Origin: Rubrivivax sp.
GTDB taxonomy: Bacteria > Pseudomonadota > Gammaproteobacteria > Burkholderiales > Burkholderiaceae_C
Direction: 5' to 3'
DNA length: 64,000 nt
Assembly: GCA_026125665.1 (NCBI GenBank)
Contig: JAHCKS010000021.1
Location: 1-64,000, forward strand
Position 1 is the stretch's first letter, and every line of letters starts with the position of its first letter. The translations under genes and the position numbers were made by a program. Below, one piece after another: positions 48,390 to 59,438 of this stretch. Under the pieces are notes generated by a model. It was not told where the DNA came from, made no database searches, and was given only the letters and a program-made list of their open reading frames with translations.

Positions 48390-48944
48390 TCATGGCGCGG
48401 CGATGCGGGCGAAGCTGGCGTAGTGGTCGCCGGTGTAGTAGCAGGCCTCGGGCGCGGTGGGCGGCTGGCCGCCGCAGACGATGCGGCGCGCGCCGCGGTT
48501 GCGGGCTCGGGGTGTCCTGACGGTGTACTCGCGGTAATAGCCGCGGGCCTTGGGCGGCAGCAACCTCTCGCGGTTGAGGAAGACGGTGCCGTCCTTCTGG
48601 TACGGGAACGGCCCGCCGGCGCGGATGAGCTCGTAGGTCGTGCGGGCCTCGGGCGGCAGGTCGCCGATGGCCACGGCCGGCAGTGCTTCGGCCTGCGGCG
48701 CACGGGCCCAGCTTTCGCCGGCGCCGGAGCACACAGCCAGCGCGAGCGCCAACGGGGCGAACGTCGCGCCGGCCAGCTTCCACCAGCGGCGCTCCCGAGG
48801 AGCGGCAGCGCCCGCCGCAACCGCGCCATGCCAGCCGAGAGCATCAATGGGTGCACCAACATGTGCCCTCACGCACGACGGTCCGCGCTCTTCGTCGGCC
48901 GGACCGGCCAGTCCGGCCCGCACGGCCGCCGCGGTCGAATACAC
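48390..48944 (-). CDS. secreted barnase-type (N1/T1) guanyl-specific ribonuclease
   Basis: Ribonuclease of 184 residues as drawn. The catalytic domain is C-terminal: LPPEARTTYELIRAGGPF, YREYTVRTPRARNRGARRIV (general base Glu and phosphate-binding Arg) and YYTGDHYASFARI (catalytic His). A signal or anchor helix (about 58-75) ends SWARA before the mature part. GTG 48944 has TAGGG upstream but puts the helix unusually deep. GTG 48872 is the alternative and gives 160 residues. The barstar gene follows, so this is an enzyme-inhibitor pair. Role could be nutrient scavenging, competition or self-limiting toxicity. Confidence 0.87.
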   Translation of the reverse strand: MYSTAAAVRAGLAGPADEERGPSCVRAHVGAPIDALGWHGAVAAGAAAPRERRWWKLAGATFAPLALALAVCSGAGESWARAPQAEALPAVAIGDLPPEARTTYELIRAGGPFPYQKDGTVFLNRERLLPPKARGYYREYTVRTPRARNRGARRIVCGGQPPTAPEACYYTGDHYASFARIAAP

Positions 48945-48971
48945 GGGTAAACCCTAGAAAATCAAACGGAA

Positions 48972-49000
48972 ATGATACCCGACACCCCCCCAAAGCTCAA
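48972..49000 (-). promoter_or_regulatory. probable promoter of the ribonuclease-barstar pair
   Basis: Minus-strand TTGAGC (49000-48995) and TATCAT (48977-48972) are spaced by 17 bases, in a locally AT-richer gap. Transcription would begin about 20 bases before the GTG at 48944. Confidence 0.5.
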
Positions 49001-49089
49001 GCTGCAGGCTCTTTCGGCAACCTGGATGTGGTTCAGTGTGTGTGCGCACACATGTCGCGCAGAGCAGTGCAGATGAGAGATCTGATTCC

Positions 49090-49127
49090 GTCAAGAAGCA
49101 GAAGTTGCTGACCCATCGGTCAGCAAC
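49090..49127 (-). terminator. rho-independent terminator of maeB
   Basis: 10-base stem GTTGCTGACC/GGTCAGCAAC (49104-49127) with loop CATC, followed on the minus strand by the T-rich TTCTGCTTCTTG. It lies 19 bases after the maeB stop, separating it from the ribonuclease gene. Confidence 0.78.
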
Positions 49128-49145
49128 ACGGGGAGCACCCTGCCG

Positions 49146-51578
<2,433 letters not shown>

Positions 51579-51753
51579 CGTGAAGTCTCCTCGTCTGTGG
51601 TGCCCGGCACGCTGACACCGGCCGGTGCTGCATTGTCTTTCGCCTCGGCGCCGGTGCGCGCATTCGCGAAACTGCGTAGGCCCGCCGCTTCGGCGGCCGG
51701 GATACTGCATCCGGTGCGCGGCCAGGGCCCGGCCCCGCCGATCGAAGCTCGCC

Positions 51754-53982
51754 ATGCCGAACGGTCCTGCCGCGTCCGCTGCCGTTGCCGCGGGGCCCCC
51801 GCGCCCGCCGCCGACCCTGGCTGCCCGCCCCGCGCGCCGTTGGCGGCGCCGCGTGCTGCTGTGGGCGCTGTTGTTCGCCTTGCTCGCGCTGGCGCAGACG
51901 CTGCTCGTCGCCCTGACGGTGCAGTACGAGACCTCGCGCGAGCGTGATGCCGCCGAGTCGGCCGCCGCGGAGGCGGTGACGGCGTTGCGCGGCGACCTGC
52001 TGCGCCTGACGCAGGCGGTGCAGGCGCTGACCTGGGTCGGGCCGGACGATCCGCAGTGGCGCCCCGCCGCCGCGCGCCTGCTGGCCGAACTGCCGGTGCT
52101 GCGGCGCATCGAGTGGCGCCAGGGCCCCGGGGGCGGTGGCGCCGTCATGGCGGCTGTCGACGCGCGACCCGCCGCACCACTCTTCGAGCGCATCCCGCGC
52201 GCCGAGCTCTCCGCCGACGCAGACGCCGCCTGCCGCGACGCGCGGCGCATCTCCGCGCCGGCCTTCTCGCGCAGCTACTTCGTGCCCTCCTTCGAAGGCA
52301 CCGGCAGCGAGGTCACGGACCTGTGCGTGCCGGTGCTGCGCGACGGCCAGGACGCAGGCTCCGTCGTCGCCACGGTGTCGCTGCCGGCGCTGCTCGAGGC
52401 CGTGGTGCAACGTTCACGTTCGCTGCAGCGCTACGAGCTCAGCTTCGTGGAGGCCGACGGCTCCCGCCTGGCGCGCGCCGGCGCGCGCCGCGGCGCCGGC
52501 GTCACCCAGGCCGAACAGGGGCTCGACCTGCCCGGCCAGCCGCTCGTCGTACGTGTCGACAGCCTCGCCGGCCGGCCGAGCCTCATCCCCAACCTCACGC
52601 TGGCGCTGGTGCTCGGGCTGTCGATGGCGCTGTTCGGCCTCGTTGTCCTGCTGGCCCGCGACGTGCGCCGCCGCGCCGCCGCCGAGCGCGCGCTCGCCGG
52701 GTCGCTGCGTTTCCGCCAGGCGATGGAAGACTCGCTGAGCACCGGCCTGCGCGCGCGCGACATGGAGGGCGCCATCACCTACGTGAACCCGGCGTTCTGC
52801 GCGATGGTCGGGTTCACGGCCGAAGAGCTGCGGGCGGTGCGGCCGCCGGCTCCTCCGCTGTACTGGCCGCCCGAGCGCGTGGCCGAGTACGCGCAGCGGC
52901 AGCGCAGTCGCCTTGCGGGCGGCGCACGCGACGAGGCCCCGCGCGAGGAGTTCGAGACGATCTTCGTTCGGCGCAACGGCGAACGCTTCCCGGCCATGGT
53001 GTACGAGGCGCCGCTGCTCGACCACGAAGGGCGCCAGACCGGATGGATGGGATCGGTCGTCGATCTCACGGCGCAGCGGCGGATCGAGGAGCTGTCTCGC
53101 CAGCAGCAGGAGCGGCTGCAGGCCAGCGCTCGTCTGGCCACGGTCGGCGAGATGGCCTCGTTGCTCAGCCACGAGCTGAACCAGCCGCTGGCGGCGATCG
53201 CCAGCTACGCCACGGGTTCGCTGAACCTGCTCGACGATGCGCTTCCGGGGGCCGAAGCCCCGGTCGGGGCGCCGCAGCAGCCGGCCCTGGCCGGCGACGC
53301 CACGCCGATGCTGCGCCAGGCGCTGGCACGCATCGCCGAGCAGGCCGAACGCGCCGGCCGCGTCATCAAGAGCGTGCACGACTTCGTGCGCCGGCGCGAG
53401 CAGCTGCGCGAGACGATCGGCGTGGACCTGCTGGTCGACGCCGTGCTGCCCCTGGTGCGGCTGCAAGCGCGCAAGTGCGCGGTGCAGGTCGAGCTCGACC
53501 TGCCGCGGCCGCCGGCCCGCATGCCGCGCGTGGTGTGCGACCGCACGATGGTCGAGCAGGTGCTGCTGAACCTGTCGCGCAACGGCATCCAGGCGATGGA
53601 GGCGGGCACGCCGGTGCCGCAGCGGCTGCTGCGCATCACCGCGCGGCCGGCCGAGGGCACCGCAGCGGCCCGCGTATGCATCGAAGTGCACGACACCGGG
53701 CCCGGCATTCCTGCGGAAGTGGCGGCGCGCCTGTTCACGCCGTTCTTCACCACCCGGGCCGAAGGCATGGGGCTCGGCCTCAGCCTGTGCCGCACGGTGG
53801 TCGAGCAGCATGGCGGCAGGCTGGTCTTCGGGGCCGGCGAGGGTGGCCGCGGCACCGTCTTCAGCTTCACGCTGCCGGCGCCGCGCGGTGAGCCGGGCGG
53901 GGCCGATGCGGCCGCGGGCGAGGGTCAACGCGGGGCTGATCACTGCCATGAAACCGGCGAAACTCGCACCCCTGCGGGCTGA
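51754..53982 (+). CDS. PAS-domain sensor histidine kinase (DctS/FixL-like)
   Basis: Membrane sensor kinase of 742 residues. TM1 about 34-57, a periplasmic region of some 220 residues, TM2 about 278-303, then a PAS domain (about 325-440: SLSTGLRARDMEGAITYVNP, MVGFTAEEL). The H-box SLLSHELNQPLAAIASY carries His473. N and G boxes follow (LLNLSRNGIQAM, DTGPGIP, GMGLGLSLCRTVVE). A two-helix periplasmic sensor plus PAS is the DctS layout, and the divergent maeB fits dicarboxylate sensing. The true ligand is not shown. An in-frame start at 51625 would add an unlikely leader. Confidence 0.88.
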   Translation: MPNGPAASAAVAAGPPRPPPTLAARPARRWRRRVLLWALLFALLALAQTLLVALTVQYETSRERDAAESAAAEAVTALRGDLLRLTQAVQALTWVGPDDPQWRPAAARLLAELPVLRRIEWRQGPGGGGAVMAAVDARPAAPLFERIPRAELSADADAACRDARRISAPAFSRSYFVPSFEGTGSEVTDLCVPVLRDGQDAGSVVATVSLPALLEAVVQRSRSLQRYELSFVEADGSRLARAGARRGAGVTQAEQGLDLPGQPLVVRVDSLAGRPSLIPNLTLALVLGLSMALFGLVVLLARDVRRRAAAERALAGSLRFRQAMEDSLSTGLRARDMEGAITYVNPAFCAMVGFTAEELRAVRPPAPPLYWPPERVAEYAQRQRSRLAGGARDEAPREEFETIFVRRNGERFPAMVYEAPLLDHEGRQTGWMGSVVDLTAQRRIEELSRQQQERLQASARLATVGEMASLLSHELNQPLAAIASYATGSLNLLDDALPGAEAPVGAPQQPALAGDATPMLRQALARIAEQAERAGRVIKSVHDFVRRREQLRETIGVDLLVDAVLPLVRLQARKCAVQVELDLPRPPARMPRVVCDRTMVEQVLLNLSRNGIQAMEAGTPVPQRLLRITARPAEGTAAARVCIEVHDTGPGIPAEVAARLFTPFFTTRAEGMGLGLSLCRTVVEQHGGRLVFGAGEGGRGTVFSFTLPAPRGEPGGADAAAGEGQRGADHCHETGETRTPAG

Positions 53983-54012
53983 CACCGCGGGTCTGCCCCG
54001 CGCCCCGAACCC

Positions 54013-54690
54013 TTGGCTTCTCCCCTTGCCGGGCCGGGCCTGCCGGCCGCTGGCCGTGCGGGCATTCCGGTCGTCTACATCGTCGACGACGAAGAGGTCG
54101 TGCGCGACGCGCTGGCGTGGCTGCTGCGCTCGCGCCGCCTGCTCTCCGAAGGCTTCGGCAGCGCCGATGCGTTCGCTGCCTGGCACGCCGTGCAGTCGCA
54201 GCCTTGGCCGCGCGACCCCGCGTGCATGCTGCTGGACGTGCGCATGCCCGGCACGAGCGGGCTGGCGCTGTTCGAGCAGCTGGCCGGCGCCGGCCTCACG
54301 GCGGCGCTGCCGGTGATCTTCCTCACCGGCCACGGCGACGTGCCCACGGCCGTGGCGGCAGTGAAGCGCGGCGCCTTCGACTTCGTCGAGAAGCCGTTCT
54401 CCAACAACGCGCTCGTCGACCGCATCGAGCAGGCGCTCGCGGCCAGCGCCGCCGCACTCGCCGAGCGCGACGCGCGCCGGCAGGCGGCCGGCGCCCTGGC
54501 CGACCTGACCGAACGCGAGCTCGAGGTCATGCGCCTCGTCGTCGGCGGCCGGCCGAACAAGCTCATCGCCGATGAGTTGCAGATCAGCGTGCGCACGGTG
54601 GAGGTGCATCGCGCGCGGGTGTTCGAGAAGATGAACGTGCGCTCGGCCGTCGAGCTGGCCAACCTGCTGCGCGACAAGGGGCTGGCTTGA
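54013..54690 (+). CDS. LuxR/FixJ-family response regulator (DctR-like)
   Basis: Two-domain regulator of 225 residues. Receiver domain with VDDEE and phosphorylated Asp75 (LLDVRMPGTSG), Lys in VEKPFSN; LuxR-type helix-turn-helix (about 158-220: LTERELEVMRLVVGG, IADELQISVRTVEVHRARVFEKM). TTG 54013 is the only usable start between the in-frame stop of the kinase gene and the receiver domain, so a TTG start is nearly forced. It lies 30 bases behind the kinase and is its likely partner. Confidence 0.9.
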   Translation: MASPLAGPGLPAAGRAGIPVVYIVDDEEVVRDALAWLLRSRRLLSEGFGSADAFAAWHAVQSQPWPRDPACMLLDVRMPGTSGLALFEQLAGAGLTAALPVIFLTGHGDVPTAVAAVKRGAFDFVEKPFSNNALVDRIEQALAASAAALAERDARRQAAGALADLTERELEVMRLVVGGRPNKLIADELQISVRTVEVHRARVFEKMNVRSAVELANLLRDKGLA

Positions 54691-54750
54691 CGGGCGCCCT
54701 GCGCTCGCCGTGCCTGCCGGCGCTCGCGCGCGCCCGCCGCGGCTGAGCCG

Positions 54751-55719
54751 ATGGGCGAGTTCGAGCTCATCGAGCGCTACTTCCGGCGGCCGCGCCGCGC
54801 CGCAGCCCCGGGCGTGGCCCTCGGCGTCGGCGACGACTGCGCGCTGCTGGCCCCGTCTCCCGGCATGCAGCTGGCCGTCTCCACCGACATGCTCGTCGAA
54901 GGGCGGCACTTCCTTCCCACGGTCGCGCCCGAGCGGCTGGGACACAAGGCGCTGGCGGTCAACCTCTCGGACCTCGCCGCCTGCGGCGCCGAGCCGCTGG
55001 CCTTCACGCTGGCCCTGGCCATGCCGCGCGCCGACGAGGCCTTTCTCGCGCCGTTCGCGGCCGGCCTGTTCGCACTGGCCGACGCGCACGGCATCGAGCT
55101 CGCCGGCGGCGACACGACGGCCGGCCCGCTGGCGATCTGCATCACCGTGCTCGGGCAGGTGCCTGCCGGCCAGGCGCTGCTGCGCAGCGGCGCGCATGTC
55201 GGCGACGACCTGTGGGTGAGCGGCACGCTGGGCGACGCGCGGCTGGCGCTGGAGGCCTTCCGCGGCCGCGTCAAGCTCGCCGGCGGCGACTTCGAGGCCG
55301 TGCGCACGGCGATGGAGCTGCCGCAGCCGCGCGTCGCCCTCGGCCGCGCACTGCGCGGCGTCGCCACCAGCGCGATCGACCTCAGCGACGGCTTCGTGGG
55401 TGACCTCGGCCATGTGCTCGCCGCCAGCGCCGTGGGCGCGGTGGTCGAGGCCGATGCGCTGCCGCGCAGCGAGGTGATGTCGGGCCAGCCGGCCGCCATG
55501 CAGCGGCAATGCACGCTGGCCGGGGGCGACGACTACGAGCTGCTGTTCACCGCGCCGCCCATGGCGCGCGACGCGGTCGTTGCGGCCGCGGCGCGCTGCG
55601 GTCTGGCCGTGTCGCGCTGCGGCCGCATCGAGGCGGAGCGCGGCCTGCGCGTGGTCGATGCCGGAGGGCGGCCGCTGCAGCCGGCCTGGCGAGGCTTCGA
55701 CCACTTCGCCAATGCGTGA
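54751..55719 (+). CDS. thiL: thiamine-monophosphate kinase
   Basis: Last step of thiamine diphosphate synthesis: phosphorylates TMP with ATP. The 322 residues show GEFELIERYF at the start, GVGDDCALL (metal-binding Asp residues), STDMLVEGRHF, NLSDLAACGAEPL, LAGGDTTAG and IDLSDGF in the usual order. Its stop lies inside the pgpA start region, overlapping by eight bases, so thiL leads a coupled four-gene group. Confidence 0.97.
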   Translation: MGEFELIERYFRRPRRAAAPGVALGVGDDCALLAPSPGMQLAVSTDMLVEGRHFLPTVAPERLGHKALAVNLSDLAACGAEPLAFTLALAMPRADEAFLAPFAAGLFALADAHGIELAGGDTTAGPLAICITVLGQVPAGQALLRSGAHVGDDLWVSGTLGDARLALEAFRGRVKLAGGDFEAVRTAMELPQPRVALGRALRGVATSAIDLSDGFVGDLGHVLAASAVGAVVEADALPRSEVMSGQPAAMQRQCTLAGGDDYELLFTAPPMARDAVVAAAARCGLAVSRCGRIEAERGLRVVDAGGRPLQPAWRGFDHFANA

Positions 55720-56323
55720 CAGCGACACCGCGGCCTCGCCGCCCGGCGCCTCGCCGGGCGCCGCGCCACCGCTGCCCGCCGGCTCGCCGGGCGCCGCGCC
55801 GCCGCCGCGCCGCGCCGACTTCGCCTTCATGCGGTCCCATCCGGCGCATTGGCTGGCGCTCGGCTTCGGCAGCGGCCTCGCGCCGCGCGCGCCAGGCACG
55901 GTCGGCACGCTGTGGGCCTGGGTGGCGTTCATCGCGCTCGATGCCTGGCTCGACGCGGCGGGCTGGGCGGCGCTGATCGGGCTGTCGCTCGCCGCGGGTG
56001 TCTGGGCCTGCACCCGCACGGCGCAGCACCTGGGTGTCGCCGACCCGGGCGCCATCGTCTGGGACGAGGTGGTGGCCTTCTGGATGGTGCTGTGGCTGCT
56101 CACGCCGGCGCCGCTGTGGGCCCAGGGCGCGGCGTTTGTGCTCTTCCGCTACTTCGACGCGGCCAAGCCCGGGCCGGTGCGCTGGGCCGATCGGCTGTTC
56201 AAGGCGGCGCCGGGCCGGGCCATCGGGTGGCGGCAGGGCTGGGGCATCCTGCTCGACGACCTCGTCGCGGCGGCCTGTACGCTGTTGTTCATCGCGTTGT
56301 GGATCCGCCTGTGGAACTCCTGA
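55712..56323 (+). CDS. pgpA: phosphatidylglycerophosphatase A
   Basis: Inner-membrane phosphatase of 203 residues that makes phosphatidylglycerol from its phosphate. Core blocks: HWLALGFGSGLAPRAPGTVGTL, DPGAIVWDEVVAFW, FDAAKPGPVRWADR and GILLDDLVAA, with about four hydrophobic segments. The first 38 residues are a Pro/Ala/Gly leader coded partly by a 17-base direct repeat. Met at about residue 40 (MRSHPAHW) could be an alternative start. It overlaps thiL by 8 bases and cinA by 13. Confidence 0.95.
   Translation: MRDSDTAASPPGASPGAAPPLPAGSPGAAPPPRRADFAFMRSHPAHWLALGFGSGLAPRAPGTVGTLWAWVAFIALDAWLDAAGWAALIGLSLAAGVWACTRTAQHLGVADPGAIVWDEVVAFWMVLWLLTPAPLWAQGAAFVLFRYFDAAKPGPVRWADRLFKAAPGRAIGWRQGWGILLDDLVAAACTLLFIALWIRLWNS
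55751..55800 (+). repeat. 17-base direct repeat in the pgpA leader
   Basis: TCGCCGGGCGCCGCGCC occurs at 55751-55767 and again at 55784-55800. It codes the repeated SPGAAPP stretch of the PgpA N-terminus. Confidence 0.85.
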
Positions 56324-56841
56324 GGGATCTCGAGCCGACCGTCCTCGCCCTGGGCGACGCGCTGCGCGCGCGCGGCCAACACCTCGCGGCGGCCGAAAGC
56401 TGCACGGGCGGGCTGCTCGCCGCCGTGTGCACTTCGGTGGCCGGCTCGAGCGACTGGTTCGAGCGCGGCTTCGTCAGCTACAGCAACGAAGCGAAGGTGC
56501 AGCTGCTTGGCGTCGACGCGGCGCTGATCGCGCGCCACGGCGCTGTCAGCGAAGAGGTGGTGCGCGCGATGCACGCCGGCGCGCTGCGGCAGGCGCCGGT
56601 GCAGTGGGCGGTCGCCGTGACGGGCATCGCCGGGCCGGGCGGTGCCGTGCCCGGCAAACCGGTGGGGACGGTCTGGCTGGCCTGGGGGTCTGTCGCCCGC
56701 AGCGAGGCGCGGCGCCTGCAGTTGCCCGGCGACCGCACGGCGGTGCGTGAAGCCACGGTGGCCGTGGCGCTGCAGTGGCTGCTGCAGGCCGTGCGTGGCG
56801 ACGGCCCGGCGATCGGCGCGATCGGCGGCGCGCGACGATGA
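56311..56841 (+). CDS. CinA C-terminal family protein (nicotinamide-nucleotide amidase, PncC type)
   Basis: Stand-alone CinA C-terminal domain of 176 residues, expected to deamidate NMN in pyridine-nucleotide recycling. LAAAESCTGGLLAAVCTSVAG contains the catalytic Ser and nearby residues; YSNEAKVQLLGV, HGAVSEEVVRAM and VTGIAGPGGAVPGKPVGTV complete the family pattern. The start is GTG 56311, inside the end of pgpA (13-base overlap). The stop overlaps the next ATG (ATGA). Confidence 0.93.
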   Translation: MELLRDLEPTVLALGDALRARGQHLAAAESCTGGLLAAVCTSVAGSSDWFERGFVSYSNEAKVQLLGVDAALIARHGAVSEEVVRAMHAGALRQAPVQWAVAVTGIAGPGGAVPGKPVGTVWLAWGSVARSEARRLQLPGDRTAVREATVAVALQWLLQAVRGDGPAIGAIGGARR

Positions 56842-57740
56842 AGGTGGTGCTGGCCGGCGACCTCGACCCGCCCGAGTGGGAGGCCTGGCGCACGGCGCTG
56901 GCCGCCGCGCTGCCGGAGGGGGTCTGGCTGTCGGCCGACGAAGGGCGGCGCGAGGATCCGCCGGTGACGGCCGCCGTGGTGGCCAACCCGCCGCCCGGCA
57001 GCCTGGCCGGCCTGCCCGGGTTGCGGCTCATCCAGAGCCTGTGGGCGGGCGTCGACCGGCTGCTCGGCGATCCGACGCTGCCGGCGGGCGTGCCGATCGC
57101 CCGCATGGTCGACCCCGCGATGAGCGCCGCGATGGCCGAGACGGCGCTGTGGGCGACACTGGCGCTGCATCGAGGCTTCTTCGCCTACCAGCTGCGCCAG
57201 CGCGAGGGTGTGTGGCGCGTGCACACGCAGCGCCGCGCCGATGAGGTGCCCGTGCTCGTGCTCGGCCGCGGTGCGATGGGCAACCAGGTGGCCGCGACGC
57301 TGCGCCGCCAGGGCTATCCGGTCGCGCCCTGGGGCCGCGACGGCGGGCCCTTGCCGCCGCTCCTGGCCGCGGCCGAGGTCGTCATCAACCTGCTGCCGCT
57401 GACGCCGGCCACCCGCGGCCTGCTCGATGCACGTTTCTTCGCCGCGATGCGCGCGCGTTCGGCGCTCGTCAATCTCGGCCGGGGCGCGCACGTGGTCGAC
57501 GACGACCTGCTCGCCGCACTCGACGCGGGGCACGTGCGCCATGCCGTGCTCGACGTGTTCCATGCCGAACCCCTGCCGGCGAGCCACCGCTTCTGGCAGC
57601 ACCGGCGCGTGACGATGCTGCCGCATGCCGCCGCGCTGACCGACCCGCGCAGTGCCGCCGCGGTGGTGGCGTCGAACCTGCGCGCGCTGCGCGACGGGCG
57701 GCCCATCGCGCACCTGGTGGATCGGGTGCGCGGGTACTGA
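56838..57740 (+). CDS. ghrA: D-2-hydroxyacid dehydrogenase, glyoxylate/hydroxypyruvate reductase A type
   Basis: NAD(P)H-dependent reductase of 300 residues. The nucleotide-binding loop is VLGRGAMGNQVA. Catalytic residues fit Arg in NLGRGAHVVDDD, Glu in FHAEPLP and His in MLPHAAALTDP. The short form and the PHAAA signature match GhrA rather than SerA-type enzymes. It ends the thiL-pgpA-cinA-ghrA group with an ATGA overlap and is followed by a strong hairpin in the convergent gap to holA. Confidence 0.88.
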   Translation: MKVVLAGDLDPPEWEAWRTALAAALPEGVWLSADEGRREDPPVTAAVVANPPPGSLAGLPGLRLIQSLWAGVDRLLGDPTLPAGVPIARMVDPAMSAAMAETALWATLALHRGFFAYQLRQREGVWRVHTQRRADEVPVLVLGRGAMGNQVAATLRRQGYPVAPWGRDGGPLPPLLAAAEVVINLLPLTPATRGLLDARFFAAMRARSALVNLGRGAHVVDDDLLAALDAGHVRHAVLDVFHAEPLPASHRFWQHRRVTMLPHAAALTDPRSAAAVVASNLRALRDGRPIAHLVDRVRGY

Positions 57741-57760
57741 GCGCCAAGACCGGGACAGCC

Positions 57761-57784
57761 CGACCGCCCCGGCGGGGGCGGTCG
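57761..57784. terminator. hairpin in the convergent gap between ghrA and holA
   Basis: Perfect 10-base stem CGACCGCCCC/GGGGCGGTCG with loop GGCG. No T-run on either side, so it may act through stem strength or block read-through in both directions rather than as a standard terminator. Confidence 0.5.
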
Positions 57785-57820
57785 CCACCGGCCGGGCCGA
57801 TCAGGTCGGGCCGCGGGCGC

Positions 57821-58921
57821 TCACCCGTGCAACGCCAGCGGCCGCCGGGCACCCGAGGGGCTGCGCAGCAGCATCAGCACCCAGTGCTGCAACGCCGGCC
57901 AGGCGCCGCTCGGCCAGCCCGGATGCGTGAGGCCCTTGCACAACCCGTCGCAGACATGCGCGGCCTGCAGCCACCGCGCGAGCTCGGGGGCGGCCAGCTG
58001 CGGCACGAGGCGCTCGAACAGCTTCTCCTTGGTGCCCCAGACACGCGCCTCGCGCAGCGCCATCGGCAGCGGCTGGCCGGCATCGACCGCGGCGCGCGTG
58101 CGCGCCAGTGCCCGCACGTCCTCGGCGAGCGCCCAGTGCACGAACACCGCCGACTCGCCCTCGGCCTCCAGCGCGTCGAGCATGCGCAGCGCACGTGCCG
58201 CACGGCCGCTCCACACCGCCTCGACGAGCCGTGCGATGTCGTAGCGCGCCACGTCGAGCACGGCGGCCTCGACCTGCTCGAAGCCGAGCGGCCCGCCCGG
58301 GTACAGCAGCGCGATCTTCTGCAGCTCCTGGTGCGCGGCGAGCAGGTTGCCCTCGACGCGATCGGCGAAGAAGGCGAGCGTGCGTTCGCCTTCCTCGCCG
58401 TCGGCGACGCGCTGCCCCTGCCGCGCCAGGCGCTGGGCCAGCCAGGCCGGCAGCGCGCGCCGCTCGATCGGGTCGAAGCGGACCACGACGCCCGCGGCTT
58501 CCAGCGCCCCGAACCAGGCCGACTTCGCCTGCTGGAAGTCCAGCCGCGGCAGCTGCACGATCGTCAGCACGTCTTCGGGGATGCGCTCGCACACCTCCGC
58601 GCAGTAGCGCTGCAGCGCCTCGCTGCCGTCCTTGCCCGGCTTGCCCGAGGGGATGCGGATCTCGATCAGCTGGCGCTCGGCGAACAGGCTCATCGCCTGG
58701 GCCGCGCCGAGCACCGCGCTCCAGTCGAAGTGCGCGCCGGCGACGGTGAACACCTTGCGCTCGGCGAAGCCGGCGGCGCGCGCCGCGGCGCGCAGCGCGT
58801 CGGCGGCCTCCTGCGCGAGCAGCGGCTCGTCGCCGTGCAGCGTGTACAGCGGCTTCAGGCCCGCGGGCCCTTTCGCCACGTGCGCCAGGTGCGCCTCCAG
58901 CTGCTCGGGGCGAAGCTGCAT
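57821..58921 (-). CDS. holA: DNA polymerase III delta subunit
   Basis: Clamp-loader subunit of 366 residues that opens the beta sliding clamp. MQLRPEQLEAHLA and YTLHGDEPLLAQEAADALR are typical of the N-terminal domain; ERQLIEIRIPSGKPGKDGSEAL carries the clamp-contact region; DRVEGNLLAAHQELQKIALLY is the conserved central block. It starts 4 bases after lptE and ends the operon. The order leuS-lptE-holA is conserved in proteobacteria. Confidence 0.96.
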   Translation of the reverse strand: MQLRPEQLEAHLAHVAKGPAGLKPLYTLHGDEPLLAQEAADALRAAARAAGFAERKVFTVAGAHFDWSAVLGAAQAMSLFAERQLIEIRIPSGKPGKDGSEALQRYCAEVCERIPEDVLTIVQLPRLDFQQAKSAWFGALEAAGVVVRFDPIERRALPAWLAQRLARQGQRVADGEEGERTLAFFADRVEGNLLAAHQELQKIALLYPGGPLGFEQVEAAVLDVARYDIARLVEAVWSGRAARALRMLDALEAEGESAVFVHWALAEDVRALARTRAAVDAGQPLPMALREARVWGTKEKLFERLVPQLAAPELARWLQAAHVCDGLCKGLTHPGWPSGAWPALQHWVLMLLRSPSGARRPLALHG

Positions 58922-58925
58922 CGCG

Positions 58926-59438
58926 CTACACCTTGATCGACGCGAGGCGCCGCATCACCTGCGCGACGATGTCGGCCTGCATGTCGCGGAAGAGCTCGGC
59001 CTCCTCCTGCTCCTTGGCGAGCGCGAAGGTCTCGCTGTAGCTCATGTCGCGCGTCAGCAGCAGCCGCACGCGCGGCATCAGCTCGCGGCCGTCGGGCGTG
59101 GCGACGCGGAACTCGAAGCGCACGCGCAGCTGCAGCTCGCGCACCTGTGCCGCGGCGGTGCTGGCGACGACGCTCTTCTGTCGCTGGTCGGCCAGCGAGT
59201 GCAGCACGACCTCGGCCTTGTTGGCGTCGGCCAGCACCTCGACCTGGGCACCGATCTGCCGGCGCAGGTCCTGCGCCAGCGGCGAGGCCGGCTCGAACCC
59301 GGTGAGGGCGAGGCTGCGGAAGGGCAGGCGCGGCGGCTGGCGCAGCGCGAAGCCGCAACCGGCGGGCCCGGCCGCCACGGGCGCCAGCGCGGCGGCGAGC
59401 AGCGCGCGCCGGCGCACGCCGGGCTCACACCACGACAT
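58926..59438 (-). CDS. lptE: LPS-assembly lipoprotein LptE
   Basis: Outer-membrane lipoprotein of 170 residues that plugs the LptD barrel. An Ala-rich signal is followed by a lipobox ending at Cys28 (AGPAGCGF), then [16 protein letters not shown]. The C-terminal helix with [15 protein letters not shown] is typical. ATG 59438 overlaps the leuS stop by 14 bases. Its partner LptD is encoded elsewhere in the window. Confidence 0.92.
   Translation of the reverse strand: MSWCEPGVRRRALLAAALAPVAAGPAGCGFALRQPPRLPFRSLALTGFEPASPLAQDLRRQIGAQVEVLADANKAEVVLHSLADQRQKSVVASTAAAQVRELQLRVRFEFRVATPDGRELMPRVRLLLTRDMSYSETFALAKEQEEAELFRDMQADIVAQVMRRLASIKV

Noticed and set aside
55751-55800. The direct repeat in pgpA as a mobile-element or attachment site.
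   Set aside because: It is in frame, codes a plain Pro/Ala/Gly repeat, and no integrase or tRNA lies nearby. Slippage is a sufficient explanation.
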